From an uncultured Clostridia bacterium (GTDB taxonomy: Bacteria > Bacillota > Clostridia > TANB77 > CAG-508): a DNA stretch of 64,000 nucleotides. Positions 17,429-24,831 of the stretch are shown piece by piece; the first letter of the stretch is position 1; every line of letters starts with the position of its first letter. The notes beneath the pieces were generated by a model, which ran no database searches, was not told the origin of the DNA, and saw nothing but the letters and a program-made list of their open reading frames with translations. Made by a program: the position numbers and the translations under genes. Location of the stretch: positions 37,224 through 101,223 of the forward strand of contig CAMKSF010000003.1 of assembly GCA_946415375.1 (NCBI GenBank), given 5' to 3'.

Positions 17429-17695
17429 TTACAAAGGTCTCCCAAGAAAAACCATAATGGTTCCAACAAGCATCAAAAGAAGCGCTGCTTCTTCTTTAAT
17501 GTTTTTAATCCAAACCCCAAAAATAAAAATATTTAATCCCCAAAAAAACATCCTGTTTCTTTTTCGAGATTTAGACATTTCATGTGCTGCTTCAAAATTC
17601 GAAGCTTTTTTAGGATCTAAATTTCTCCGTTCATAGATTAAATACAAAAAATTAGCAATAATCAATAAAATAGTCCAAACTAGTAAGTCCGTCAT
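17429..17695 (-). CDS. Small membrane protein, paralogue B
   Basis: 88 residues from the ATG at 17695, preceded by CCAAGGAGGAGAT. An N-terminal helix (LLVWTILLIIANFLYLIY) is followed by the charged block 'DPKKASNFEAAHEMSKSRKRNRM' and two more hydrophobic stretches. The block resembles 'NCEAADEVNDRKRETK' of paralogue A. It is a monocistronic unit with a TTGACA promoter and its own hairpin terminator. Function unknown. Confidence 0.68.
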   Translation of the reverse strand: MTDLLVWTILLIIANFLYLIYERRNLDPKKASNFEAAHEMSKSRKRNRMFFWGLNIFIFGVWIKNIKEEAALLLMLVGTIMVFLGRPL

Positions 17696-17742
17696 ATCTC
17701 CTCCTTGGCACACTTTGTTTTCAAATAAAAGTTATCTATTAT

Positions 17743-17771
17743 ATATTACTATTTTTTGTGTATTCTGTCAA
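17743..17771 (-). promoter_or_regulatory. Promoter of small membrane protein B
   Basis: On the minus strand, TTGACA (17766-17771), a 17-base spacer and TAATAT (17743-17748). Confidence 0.8.
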
Positions 17772-17874
17772 TCTTTGTTTTTATTTAAAAATCTACTTAG
17801 TAGATAAACTTAACACTTTCAGTTTAATAATTGCAATTCTAATAGTAATTTTACTATATAAACTCTATAAAAAA

Positions 17875-18834
17875 TCAATTATTCACTGGATGTTTATAAA
17901 GTGGTGTATCTTCATCAATTGCCTTAAATTTATATCCGTTCTTTTTTGCATATTTAATAATTTTAGTTAATGCATTTAAGGTTTTTGTATTACCTGCGAA
18001 ATCATGACAAAGTACCATATTCCCTCTATTCTTACTTAGATTTCTTGTAACATTTCTATATACATCATTTGAAGTTTTTGCTCCTCCAGCATCTCCTGAA
18101 GAAACATTCCAATCATAGTATCTAAATCCTCTTCCAAGCATTTCTCCAACAAGTTTACTCATTATTCCTTTAGAATAATGTCTACTTACTGTATTTGAAC
18201 TTCCACCAGGAAATCTCATATATTTTGTCTTTACTCCTGTAAGTTTTTCAATTTTCTCTTGCAAAGAATATACATTATTTAAAAATGCTTTTTTTGATTT
18301 ATATATTTTAGAATATTCATGTGAATATCCATGAACTCCAATAGTATGTCCTTCTTTTACAATTCTTTTTATTAACTTTTCATTTGATTTGCTATAATTT
18401 AAAACAAAAAATGTAGCTTTTACTTTTTCTTTTTTTAATATATCTAATACCTTTGGAGTGATATTAGCACTTGGTCCGTCATCAAATGTCAAATATATTA
18501 CTCCCTTTGTTTTTTTACTTTCTCCTGGTAAGTTTTTAACTTTAATAGAGCATTTTAATTTTTGTTTACCAACTTTTGCAGTTATTTCTGTCGTTCCTTT
18601 TTTCTTAGCTTTTACTCTACCTTTAGAGCTCACTGTTGCAACTTTTTTATTAGAACTTGTCCATGTAATTTTCTTATTTGTTCCGGTTATTTTTAAATTA
18701 AACTCTGCTCCTACATAAAGAGTTTTCTTTGTTTTGCTAATTTCTATATCCGCTGCATTTGATTTTGTTTGCATAATAGCACTCATGCAAATTGCTACTA
18801 AAAATATAACTATAATTTTTACTACTTTATTCAT
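17875..18834 (-). CDS. Secreted polysaccharide deacetylase with N-terminal Big_2 domain
   Basis: 319 residues. A signal peptide (VVKIIVIFLVAICMSAIMQ) is followed by an Ig-like Big_2 domain (residues ~28-100; 'ITWTSSNKKVATVSSKGRVKAKKKG'). A NodB domain follows with the metal motif TFDDGPS (Asp pair), HGYSHEYS (two His), 'RFPGGSSN' and 'DWNVSSGDA'. It would deacetylate a cell-wall glycan, most likely peptidoglycan N-acetylmuramic acid or N-acetylglucosamine. It is about two-thirds identical in the NodB part to the adjacent 18887-19948 gene (my visual estimate), indicating a tandem duplication. It is the third gene of a trmL-deacetylase-deacetylase run. Confidence 0.93.
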   Translation of the reverse strand: MNKVVKIIVIFLVAICMSAIMQTKSNAADIEISKTKKTLYVGAEFNLKITGTNKKITWTSSNKKVATVSSKGRVKAKKKGTTEITAKVGKQKLKCSIKVKNLPGESKKTKGVIYLTFDDGPSANITPKVLDILKKEKVKATFFVLNYSKSNEKLIKRIVKEGHTIGVHGYSHEYSKIYKSKKAFLNNVYSLQEKIEKLTGVKTKYMRFPGGSSNTVSRHYSKGIMSKLVGEMLGRGFRYYDWNVSSGDAGGAKTSNDVYRNVTRNLSKNRGNMVLCHDFAGNTKTLNALTKIIKYAKKNGYKFKAIDEDTPLYKHPVNN

Positions 18835-18886
18835 TATTTTATTACCCCTTTTATTTCATTTGTATTTTTTCATTACTATTTAATAA

Positions 18887-19948
18887 TTAATTATTAACAT
18901 GTTGTGCATACATTGGCGTATTATCATCTATTCTAGCAAATGTATATCCTTCTTTTTTTGCATATTTTATAATATCTGGTAAAGCCTCTAATGTTTTTTG
19001 ATGAATATCGTGGCATAGGACTAAGTTTCCTCTTTTTTTGCTTAAGTTCTTTGTTACATTCTTGTATACTGCTTTTGCGTTTTTAGCTCCTCCTGCATCC
19101 CCTGATGATATATTCCAGTCATAATATCTAAATCCTTTTGATAGTACTTCTTTTGTAAGCTCCGTCATTATTCCTTTACAATAATGTCTGCTAACTGTAT
19201 TTGAGCTTCCTCCTGGGAATCTTATGTACATTGACTTTACCCCTGTTGATTTGTATATCTTATCTTGTAAAGAATATACATTGTTCATAAATGTTTCTTT
19301 TGATTTATATATCTTTGAGTACTCATGAGAATAACCATGTATTCCTATTGTGTGTCCTTCTGCTACAATTCTTTTTATTAAATGCTCATTTGCACTGCTG
19401 TAATTTAATACAAAAAATGTCGCTTTAACATTTTCCTTCTTTAATATATCTAAAACTTTTGGTGTAATAGTTGAACTTGGTCCATCATCAAATGTTAGCC
19501 AAATAACTCCATTATTTGATTTTTTATCATCAACTTTTGTATTGGTTGTAGTTTTTTGATTAGTCGTTTGATTACTATTAGCCACTATATTTTCTGATGT
19601 ATTATTTTGCTCTGTTGTATTTGCATTTGTTTCATTCCCATTAGCAGTATTTTCTGGTAATGTATTTTGACTCACTGTATTTTCGACTACAACATTATTT
19701 GCAACTATATTTTCAGTTACAGTGTTTTCAGTTTTGTTAGACACCGCTTCATTCGTGTTTATTTCATCAGCGCTTTTTATCTTCCAAACATTTTCTGTAC
19801 TTGTTTTGGATTCACTTACATTATATTCAGCAGCTTGCTTTTGGTTTGTTAACACTCTAGTTAATAGAACAATTATTAATATCAATATTATTGCAGAAAT
19901 TACTGTAATTATTACTTTTGAAACATTAATTTTTCTCTCTTCTTCCAT
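18887..19948 (-). CDS. Membrane-anchored polysaccharide deacetylase
   Basis: 353 residues: one N-terminal membrane anchor (VIITVISAIILILIIVLLT), a low-complexity Asn/Thr/Glu-rich linker (residues ~40-145, many 'ENT' and 'NTTEQN' repeats) and a NodB domain with TFDDGPS, HGYSHEYS, RFPGGSSN and DWNISSGDA. It has all catalytic and metal residues of the CE4 family. The linker probably spans the cell wall. It lies 6 bases after trmL and next to its paralogue, which carries a Big_2 domain instead of the linker. Confidence 0.93.
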   Translation of the reverse strand: MEEERKINVSKVIITVISAIILILIIVLLTRVLTNQKQAAEYNVSESKTSTENVWKIKSADEINTNEAVSNKTENTVTENIVANNVVVENTVSQNTLPENTANGNETNANTTEQNNTSENIVANSNQTTNQKTTTNTKVDDKKSNNGVIWLTFDDGPSSTITPKVLDILKKENVKATFFVLNYSSANEHLIKRIVAEGHTIGIHGYSHEYSKIYKSKETFMNNVYSLQDKIYKSTGVKSMYIRFPGGSSNTVSRHYCKGIMTELTKEVLSKGFRYYDWNISSGDAGGAKNAKAVYKNVTKNLSKKRGNLVLCHDIHQKTLEALPDIIKYAKKEGYTFARIDDNTPMYAQHVNN

Positions 19949-19954
19949 TTTTAA

Positions 19955-20479
19955 TCAATCTTCTTTCTTTATCACTTTTTCATCAAAATATAAACTTACA
20001 TCTTGCAAATCCTCAAAATTCTTTTGTCTTAATATCTCATATGCTATGATGCATACAGAATTAGATAAATTAAGCGATCTTAAAGTTGGTAACATTGGTA
20101 TTCTTATGGTCTTTGTATTTAAATATTTTTCTAGTAACCACTCTGGTAATCCTTTTGTTTCCTTTCCAAACAAAACAAAAACCTCTCTCATATCAGAATA
20201 ATTCACATCAGAATATACTGTTTTCCCCTTTGTAGTTGCAAAAAACATATTGTAACTTTCAGGTGGATATTTTTCTAAAAACTTTTCTAATGACTCATGT
20301 TCTTCTATATCTAGCTTATCCCAATAATCAAGTCCTGCTCTTTTTACCGACTTTTCTGAAATATCAAATCCTAATGGATGTACCAAATGCAATTTTGCTC
20401 CTGTTATCGCACATGTTCTTGCAATATTCCCAGTATTTTGTGGTATTTCAGGCTCAACCATAACTATATGTAATTTCAA
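19955..20479 (-). CDS. trmL: tRNA (cytidine/uridine-34-2'-O)-methyltransferase TrmL
   Basis: A SPOUT-class methyltransferase acting on the wobble base of tRNA-Leu. The start is taken as the TTG at 20479 because TTGGAGG lies 8 bases upstream; the longer ATG-initiated frame (to 20515) has no good site. Motifs: 'VEPEIPQNTGNIARTCAITGAKLHLVHPLGF', the knot residues 'LFGKETKGLPEWLL' and 'IRIPMLPTLRSLNLSNSVCIIAYE'. About 174 residues, normal for the family. It opens a run with two deacetylase genes. Confidence 0.94.
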   Translation of the reverse strand: MKLHIVMVEPEIPQNTGNIARTCAITGAKLHLVHPLGFDISEKSVKRAGLDYWDKLDIEEHESLEKFLEKYPPESYNMFFATTKGKTVYSDVNYSDMREVFVLFGKETKGLPEWLLEKYLNTKTIRIPMLPTLRSLNLSNSVCIIAYEILRQKNFEDLQDVSLYFDEKVIKKED

Positions 20480-20528
20480 AATGCTCGCCTCCAAGTTTAT
20501 GTTTTGATTCATCATTTTTCTACATTAT

Positions 20529-20557
20529 ATCTTATCACAATAAAAGACATTTTTCAA
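20529..20557 (-). promoter_or_regulatory. Promoter of trmL
   Basis: On the minus strand, TTGAAA (20552-20557), a 17-base spacer and TAAGAT (20529-20534). Confidence 0.55.
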
Positions 20558-20591
20558 CATATTTCTCTTAAAATATATCCTTATTTTTAAA

Positions 20592-21188
20592 CTAGTTGTT
20601 ATCTTTTTTTTTCAAATAATTAAGGGGATTTACATACTCACCATTTACTCTCATTCCAAAATGTAAATGAGGTCCTGTTGTTGCTCCATTAGTCGGATTT
20701 CCTTTTGAATCAAAATATCTATTTCCTTCAACTCCATATACATTTTTAGGTCCTACTTTTCCTATAACTTGTCCTTTTACAACTTTTTGACCAACTGTTA
20801 CAATAAGGTTTGGATCAGAATGACAGTATGAATATTTTATTATTCCATTTTCTGTGTTATCATCTGTTAAAGTAACAGTATATCCACCACCTCCTAAAAA
20901 ACCAACAAATGTAATCGTTCCATTTGTAACTGCAACATATTCACTTCCTTGTGGTGCAGCAATATCAATTCCCTTATGATACGTGGATGCCCCTGATGTT
21001 GGTGCATGTCTTTTTCCAAAATATGAATTTATACCATTGTATCCAGGCGCAGGCCATAAAAGCTCTCCTGTTTCTACAAAACCAATTATCTTTATTTCTG
21101 AATTTAATGGAATAAAAAAGATAGAAATAAACAGAGTAAAAACTAAAACTATTGAAATAAATTGATAAAATAATTTAATTATATTAAT
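20592..21188 (-). CDS. M23-family peptidase without a standard start codon
   Basis: About 198 residues. An N-terminal membrane segment ('QFISIVLVFTLFISIFFIPL') precedes an M23 (LytM-like) domain with the zinc motifs 'HKGIDIAAP' (His, Asp) and 'GPHLHFGMRV' (HxH). It would cut peptide cross-links in peptidoglycan. The frame opens after a TAG and contains no ATG, GTG or TTG before the membrane segment. AGGAAGG is followed by in-frame CTG (21191), ATT (21188) and ATA, so initiation is probably at the ATT or CTG, or the start has mutated. Otherwise the gene looks intact. Confidence 0.85.
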   Translation of the reverse strand: MNIIKLFYQFISIVLVFTLFISIFFIPLNSEIKIIGFVETGELLWPAPGYNGINSYFGKRHAPTSGASTYHKGIDIAAPQGSEYVAVTNGTITFVGFLGGGGYTVTLTDDNTENGIIKYSYCHSDPNLIVTVGQKVVKGQVIGKVGPKNVYGVEGNRYFDSKGNPTNGATTGPHLHFGMRVNGEYVNPLNYLKKKDNN

Positions 21189-21220
21189 CAGTCCTTCCTA
21201 AAAATGCCCCATAAAAAAAT

Positions 21221-21241
21221 ATAGCCATATTATATGACTAT
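21221..21241 (-). terminator. Terminator after the intact pilin-like gene
   Basis: Arms ATAGTCATAT / ATATGGCTAT (one mismatch) on the minus strand followed by ATTTTTTTAT. It separates the pilin-like gene from the M23 gene. Confidence 0.7.
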
Positions 21242-21358
21242 ATCTTTATTTTGTCAATGTCTAATCGCACATCAATCTTTACAAGATTTCAATAAATAAA
21301 ATGAAAAAGAATAATTAAAAAAATGATACTAGAATCCAATAAATATCTTATGATATTT

Positions 21359-22678
21359 TTAATGTACCACGTGTGGTACTGTTTTATGATATGTACTACT
21401 ATCTGTGCTTACCGTTATATTAACACTAGCTGGTATATTAACTACAGGACACATGCAGCTTCCAGCATTATTCGTACGGTTGTAAGAATAATACAAGGCG
21501 AGAGCACTTGGTCCATCCTTTAGCACACAGCGTACACCAAAATATGCAGCCTCCGAGTAGCAATCAATACAGCGAGAAGCAATCCAATAATATGTATCTG
21601 TTTCAAAAAACATATTTTGGTATGCTGATGCATTGCCTTTTGTATTATCAAAATCAGATGCTGCTGGCACAAATTTATAATATGTAGATGTAAGTGTTAA
21701 ACTTGTTGGATTTGGTGTTTTATTTGCAAGGTTTGTTAACCCATTATATCCACTATAACTTTCACTTTGTCCTATTTCTCCTGAAGTATCTGTATCATCA
21801 ATTATCCCTCCAACCTCATATTGAAAAATATCAGGATAATTTGTTCTTGTTTTATATGTTACTTTTTTATTTGTAGAATCTATATTGGCTATATATGTCC
21901 CTGCGTATGTTGGCATATTATTATTTATATATGCTGTTATTTTATCTTTTCCTGTTTGATTTAATCTATCTGTTATATCTTCTATTTTTATACTTCTTGC
22001 TGTTATACCTTTACTTGGATTTTCGTATAAATCACTACATTTTTTATTTAATATATATACAGCATTATTATATCCTAAAGCTCCACTTAAATATATATTT
22101 GAATCTTCTGATTTCATTGCACCCATTAATGTCAAATTTCCATATTTATCTATATCCATTACCCTAAATAATGTCTTTGCTTGTACCGTTGCAGGTTTAG
22201 TTGCATAAGTCGAATATCCCGTACCTGCTTCAGTAAAAGTTACACTTGCTGTTGGTGATGTGTATGTTATATAATCCCCTATACTTATTCCTGTTCTATC
22301 TGCTATTATAGTTTCATCTAAACTAATTTCGCCATCTAGATCTATTAAATAGTTTCTTCCACTATCTGTAAATAGTACTATTATTGGATCGTCTGATTCA
22401 GGGTCGACATTTGCTCTATCTTGTGCGTATATTTCTAATTCAGCTTCTAAATCTGTTTTTGTTAGTGATCCATATTTCTGTTTTGCTTTTGCAAAAGCTA
22501 CACATTTTTCAAGCAGTTCTTTTTCTTCTGCAATTTCTGTTTCATCTTTTGATTTTTTTGCTTGATTTATTATAGAATTATTACCTGTTATCGCTCCAAT
22601 TGAAATACCTGCAAGAATTAAAAGTACTATTATCGTTATAACTAATGCAAGTAATGTTATACCCTTTGAATTTTTCAT
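21359..22678 (-). CDS. Pilin-like surface protein with prepilin leader and C-terminal lectin-like domain
   Basis: 439 residues. A short basic leader 'MKNSKGITLLALVITIIV' continues into a 20-residue hydrophobic helix (LLILAGISIGAITG) and an amphipathic helix, as in type IV pilins, although the canonical G-FTLxE glutamate is absent ('GITLLALV'). The middle has 'ISIGDYITYTSP' and the C-terminus has 'YYWIASRCIDCYSEAAYFGVRCVLKDG' spread over residues ~375-405. This pattern recalls DUF6273 and C-type-lectin-like folds, and display of a binding domain on a fibre is a plausible role. It is the only undamaged one of at least three family members here. A consensus promoter (22715-22743) and terminator (21221-21241) flank it. 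Confidence 0.8.
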   Translation of the reverse strand: MKNSKGITLLALVITIIVLLILAGISIGAITGNNSIINQAKKSKDETEIAEEKELLEKCVAFAKAKQKYGSLTKTDLEAELEIYAQDRANVDPESDDPIIVLFTDSGRNYLIDLDGEISLDETIIADRTGISIGDYITYTSPTASVTFTEAGTGYSTYATKPATVQAKTLFRVMDIDKYGNLTLMGAMKSEDSNIYLSGALGYNNAVYILNKKCSDLYENPSKGITARSIKIEDITDRLNQTGKDKITAYINNNMPTYAGTYIANIDSTNKKVTYKTRTNYPDIFQYEVGGIIDDTDTSGEIGQSESYSGYNGLTNLANKTPNPTSLTLTSTYYKFVPAASDFDNTKGNASAYQNMFFETDTYYWIASRCIDCYSEAAYFGVRCVLKDGPSALALYYSYNRTNNAGSCMCPVVNIPASVNITVSTDSSTYHKTVPHVVH

Positions 22679-22714
22679 AATTATCCTCCTTATTTTATCT
22701 TTATGTTTATATCA

Positions 22715-22743
22715 ATAGTACCAAATTAACATTTTATTGTCAA
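22715..22743 (-). promoter_or_regulatory. Promoter of the intact pilin-like gene
   Basis: On the minus strand, TTGACA (22738-22743), a 17-base spacer ending in TGG, and TACTAT (22715-22720). Confidence 0.75.
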
Positions 22744-22772
22744 TTTGTTTTTTTTATTTTAAATCAAAAATA

Positions 22773-22801
22773 TTGTCTATATTTTTTTGTTATGGTATAA
22801 T
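22773..22801 (+). promoter_or_regulatory. Promoter of the Amidase_3 gene
   Basis: TTGTCT (22773-22778), a 17-base spacer and an extended TGGTATAAT ending at 22801. It is divergent from the pilin-like gene's promoter. Confidence 0.7.
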
Positions 22802-22829
22802 CATTTTAATATATTTTATGGAGGATTTT

Positions 22830-24155
22830 ATGAGTAAAAATTCTAAAATAAAAATAATTGTAGCTTTTTTTGTTTTTTTAATGTTGTTTTTGATTGTTAA
22901 TAGAATAATAACAAAAAAATCTAATACCAAAGATGTAGAATTACAAACTTCTTTATTATTTAACCAAGTAAATAAATCTAGTGTTGCAAAAATAGATAAA
23001 TATGTTATATATGGCACTCATTTAAACTTAGAAGGAAATATACAAATTCCTAAAATATCTGGTATTTCAATATATTCTGTTCATGTTATAGCAAAAGATC
23101 TTGAAGGAAAAGAAATATCTATGGATTGCTCATATACATATAAAGATACTATTCTTTCTTTTTCAACCTTTGATAATATAAATGAAGGTCTATGTCTTGA
23201 AAATCTTTCACAAAATCATTATTATCTTCTTTTGAAGGTTATTTTTTCAAATAGTGAAGAAAGATTATTCTCACTTGAAAATAATTCTAAATACGAAAAT
23301 ACAACTTATTACACTATGAGCAAAAGAAATAAAGTTGATTTAGAATTCGGTAAACACGAAAAAAGTCCTTTTATGAAATTATCTGTTACTAACCTTAAAG
23401 ACTTGCCAAATGATGTTTATGACATCGCAATTGATGCTTCTCATGGTGGTAAAGATACAGGAGCTACATACAAAAAATATAAAGAATCTGATATTGTACT
23501 AAAATATGCAAAAAATTTAAAACAAAAGTTGGAAGCTTTAGGATACAAAGTGTATATTTCAAGAGATGGCACAGAAAGTCAAGATGCTGATTTATCTGAT
23601 ATGTATGCAGAAAAAGGTAGAATAAACACAATTCAAGAATCTCACAGTAAATTATTAGTATCTTTAAACATAAATGATACAAGAACTAAAACAGGTGGAG
23701 TTGAAATTTATGCTCCAACTAAATGTAATTTATCTTTTGCTAAATCACTTGCAGATAATATTGTAAAAACAGCAAAAACCTCATATTCTTCTGCTAAATT
23801 GTTTAATAAAGAAAAAGGCGTTTATGTTAGAAACTTCACTGAATATGATATTTTAAGTTATAAGGGAAGTGCTCTTATACACAAGTATGAACCATATAAC
23901 ATTACAAAGCTTACTCCATATCAATATATGATTCGTGAAGTTGGAGGTATTGTAACAGGCGCTTTTGTGGATGGTAGAAATAAATCATATGGTACAAATA
24001 AATACTATGATTCAAATATTGGAATAGAAGCATATATAATTGAACTAGGTTATATACGATATGAAAATGATATAACAAATATTGTTAATAATGAAAACCT
24101 ATATTGTGATGCAATTGTAGAAACAATAAAAGGATATATAAAAGATGAAGAATAG
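22830..24155 (+). CDS. Amidase_3-type N-acetylmuramoyl-L-alanine amidase, one zinc ligand replaced
   Basis: 441 residues from the ATG at 22830 (GGAGG 6 bases upstream; the longer frame to 22737 overlaps the promoter). An N-terminal membrane anchor (IIVAFFVFLMLFLIVNRII) is followed by a ~190-residue region of unknown fold and then an Amidase_3 domain (residues ~200-440). The first zinc His is in DASHGGKDTGA, the second ligand Glu in KYKESDIVL, and the catalytic-type Glu in 'AYIIELGY'. Where the family has SIHxN, this protein has SLNIN, so the third zinc-binding His is Asn. It may be inactive or use a different ligand. It is a single gene ending before the repeat at 24193. Confidence 0.85.
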   Translation: MSKNSKIKIIVAFFVFLMLFLIVNRIITKKSNTKDVELQTSLLFNQVNKSSVAKIDKYVIYGTHLNLEGNIQIPKISGISIYSVHVIAKDLEGKEISMDCSYTYKDTILSFSTFDNINEGLCLENLSQNHYYLLLKVIFSNSEERLFSLENNSKYENTTYYTMSKRNKVDLEFGKHEKSPFMKLSVTNLKDLPNDVYDIAIDASHGGKDTGATYKKYKESDIVLKYAKNLKQKLEALGYKVYISRDGTESQDADLSDMYAEKGRINTIQESHSKLLVSLNINDTRTKTGGVEIYAPTKCNLSFAKSLADNIVKTAKTSYSSAKLFNKEKGVYVRNFTEYDILSYKGSALIHKYEPYNITKLTPYQYMIREVGGIVTGAFVDGRNKSYGTNKYYDSNIGIEAYIIELGYIRYENDITNIVNNENLYCDAIVETIKGYIKDEE

Positions 24156-24192
24156 CTTGTTATAAAAAAGTCCTTTTTCTATTAAAGATATT

Positions 24193-24233
24193 AAAAAGTT
24201 GTAAAAGAGGTCCGTCCCCTTTTACAACTTTTT
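24193..24233. repeat. Dispersed GGGACGG-type repeat, copy 2, with long arms
   Basis: 15-base perfect arms AAAAAGTTGTAAAAG / CTTTTACAACTTTTT around AGGTCCGTCCC. It lies between converging genes and overlaps the DUF4364 stop codon, so it may also work as a bidirectional terminator. Core and arms match copy 1 (AAAAAGTTG, CCGTCCCCTTTT). Confidence 0.8.
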
Positions 24234-24762
24234 AATTATTTAATAAATTCATTATTTTTGGATAAATCTCTTTTGCATTTTTTCTCCAATTATCAGAAAT
24301 CTTTCTAGCCTGCTCATTTGAACCAGCAAATATTTTCAATTCAAATATAGTTTTATTGTTCTCTACAATTTTACATTTAACAGTATAGTCATTTTCACTT
24401 TCAGGAATATATTCAGCTGAAATTGATTCTTCATTAGCAATAGCTATTAATTCTTGTTTGAATATATTATCTGCTTTTAATTTTATTATTCCTGGTAACA
24501 TATCTATAGTAAGCTCAAGTGAATTTTTACCTTCTGGCGTTATTTCATAAACATTTTGTTCTTCCTTAGTGTAAGTTCCTACAAGCTTGGATTCTACTAA
24601 ATCTATTAATAGGTCGCGAAAATAAAAATAATTAATATTATTAATAGGTGATATTATTTTTAATAAATCACTATCTGTGATTTCTCTATTAATCTTATTT
24701 AATATATAAAGTATTAATACTTTATTTTCAGCCAAGCTATTATTGTTATATTTTTCTTCCAT
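24232..24762 (-). CDS. DUF4364 family winged-helix-like protein
   Basis: 176 residues of the DUF4364 family: an N-terminal winged-helix part ('LAENKVLILYILNKINREITDSDLLKIIS', 'YFYFRDLLIDLVESKLVGTY', 'YEITPEGKNSLEL') and a C-terminal domain ending 'ISDNWRKNAKEIYPKIM'. It probably regulates transcription, targets unknown. It follows the MBL-fold gene by 69 bases. Confidence 0.85.
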   Translation of the reverse strand: MEEKYNNNSLAENKVLILYILNKINREITDSDLLKIISPINNINYFYFRDLLIDLVESKLVGTYTKEEQNVYEITPEGKNSLELTIDMLPGIIKLKADNIFKQELIAIANEESISAEYIPESENDYTVKCKIVENNKTIFELKIFAGSNEQARKISDNWRKNAKEIYPKIMNLLNN

Positions 24763-24831
24763 AATAGCCTCCTTACATTAAATTCATACTCATTATATCA
24801 CAAAACATTTATATTGTAAACATAAAAGTCT

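Noticed and set aside
4801..22678. Diversity-generating retroelement
   Set aside because: The lectin-like C-termini suggested it, but no reverse transcriptase and no near-identical template/variable repeat pair was seen in the window.
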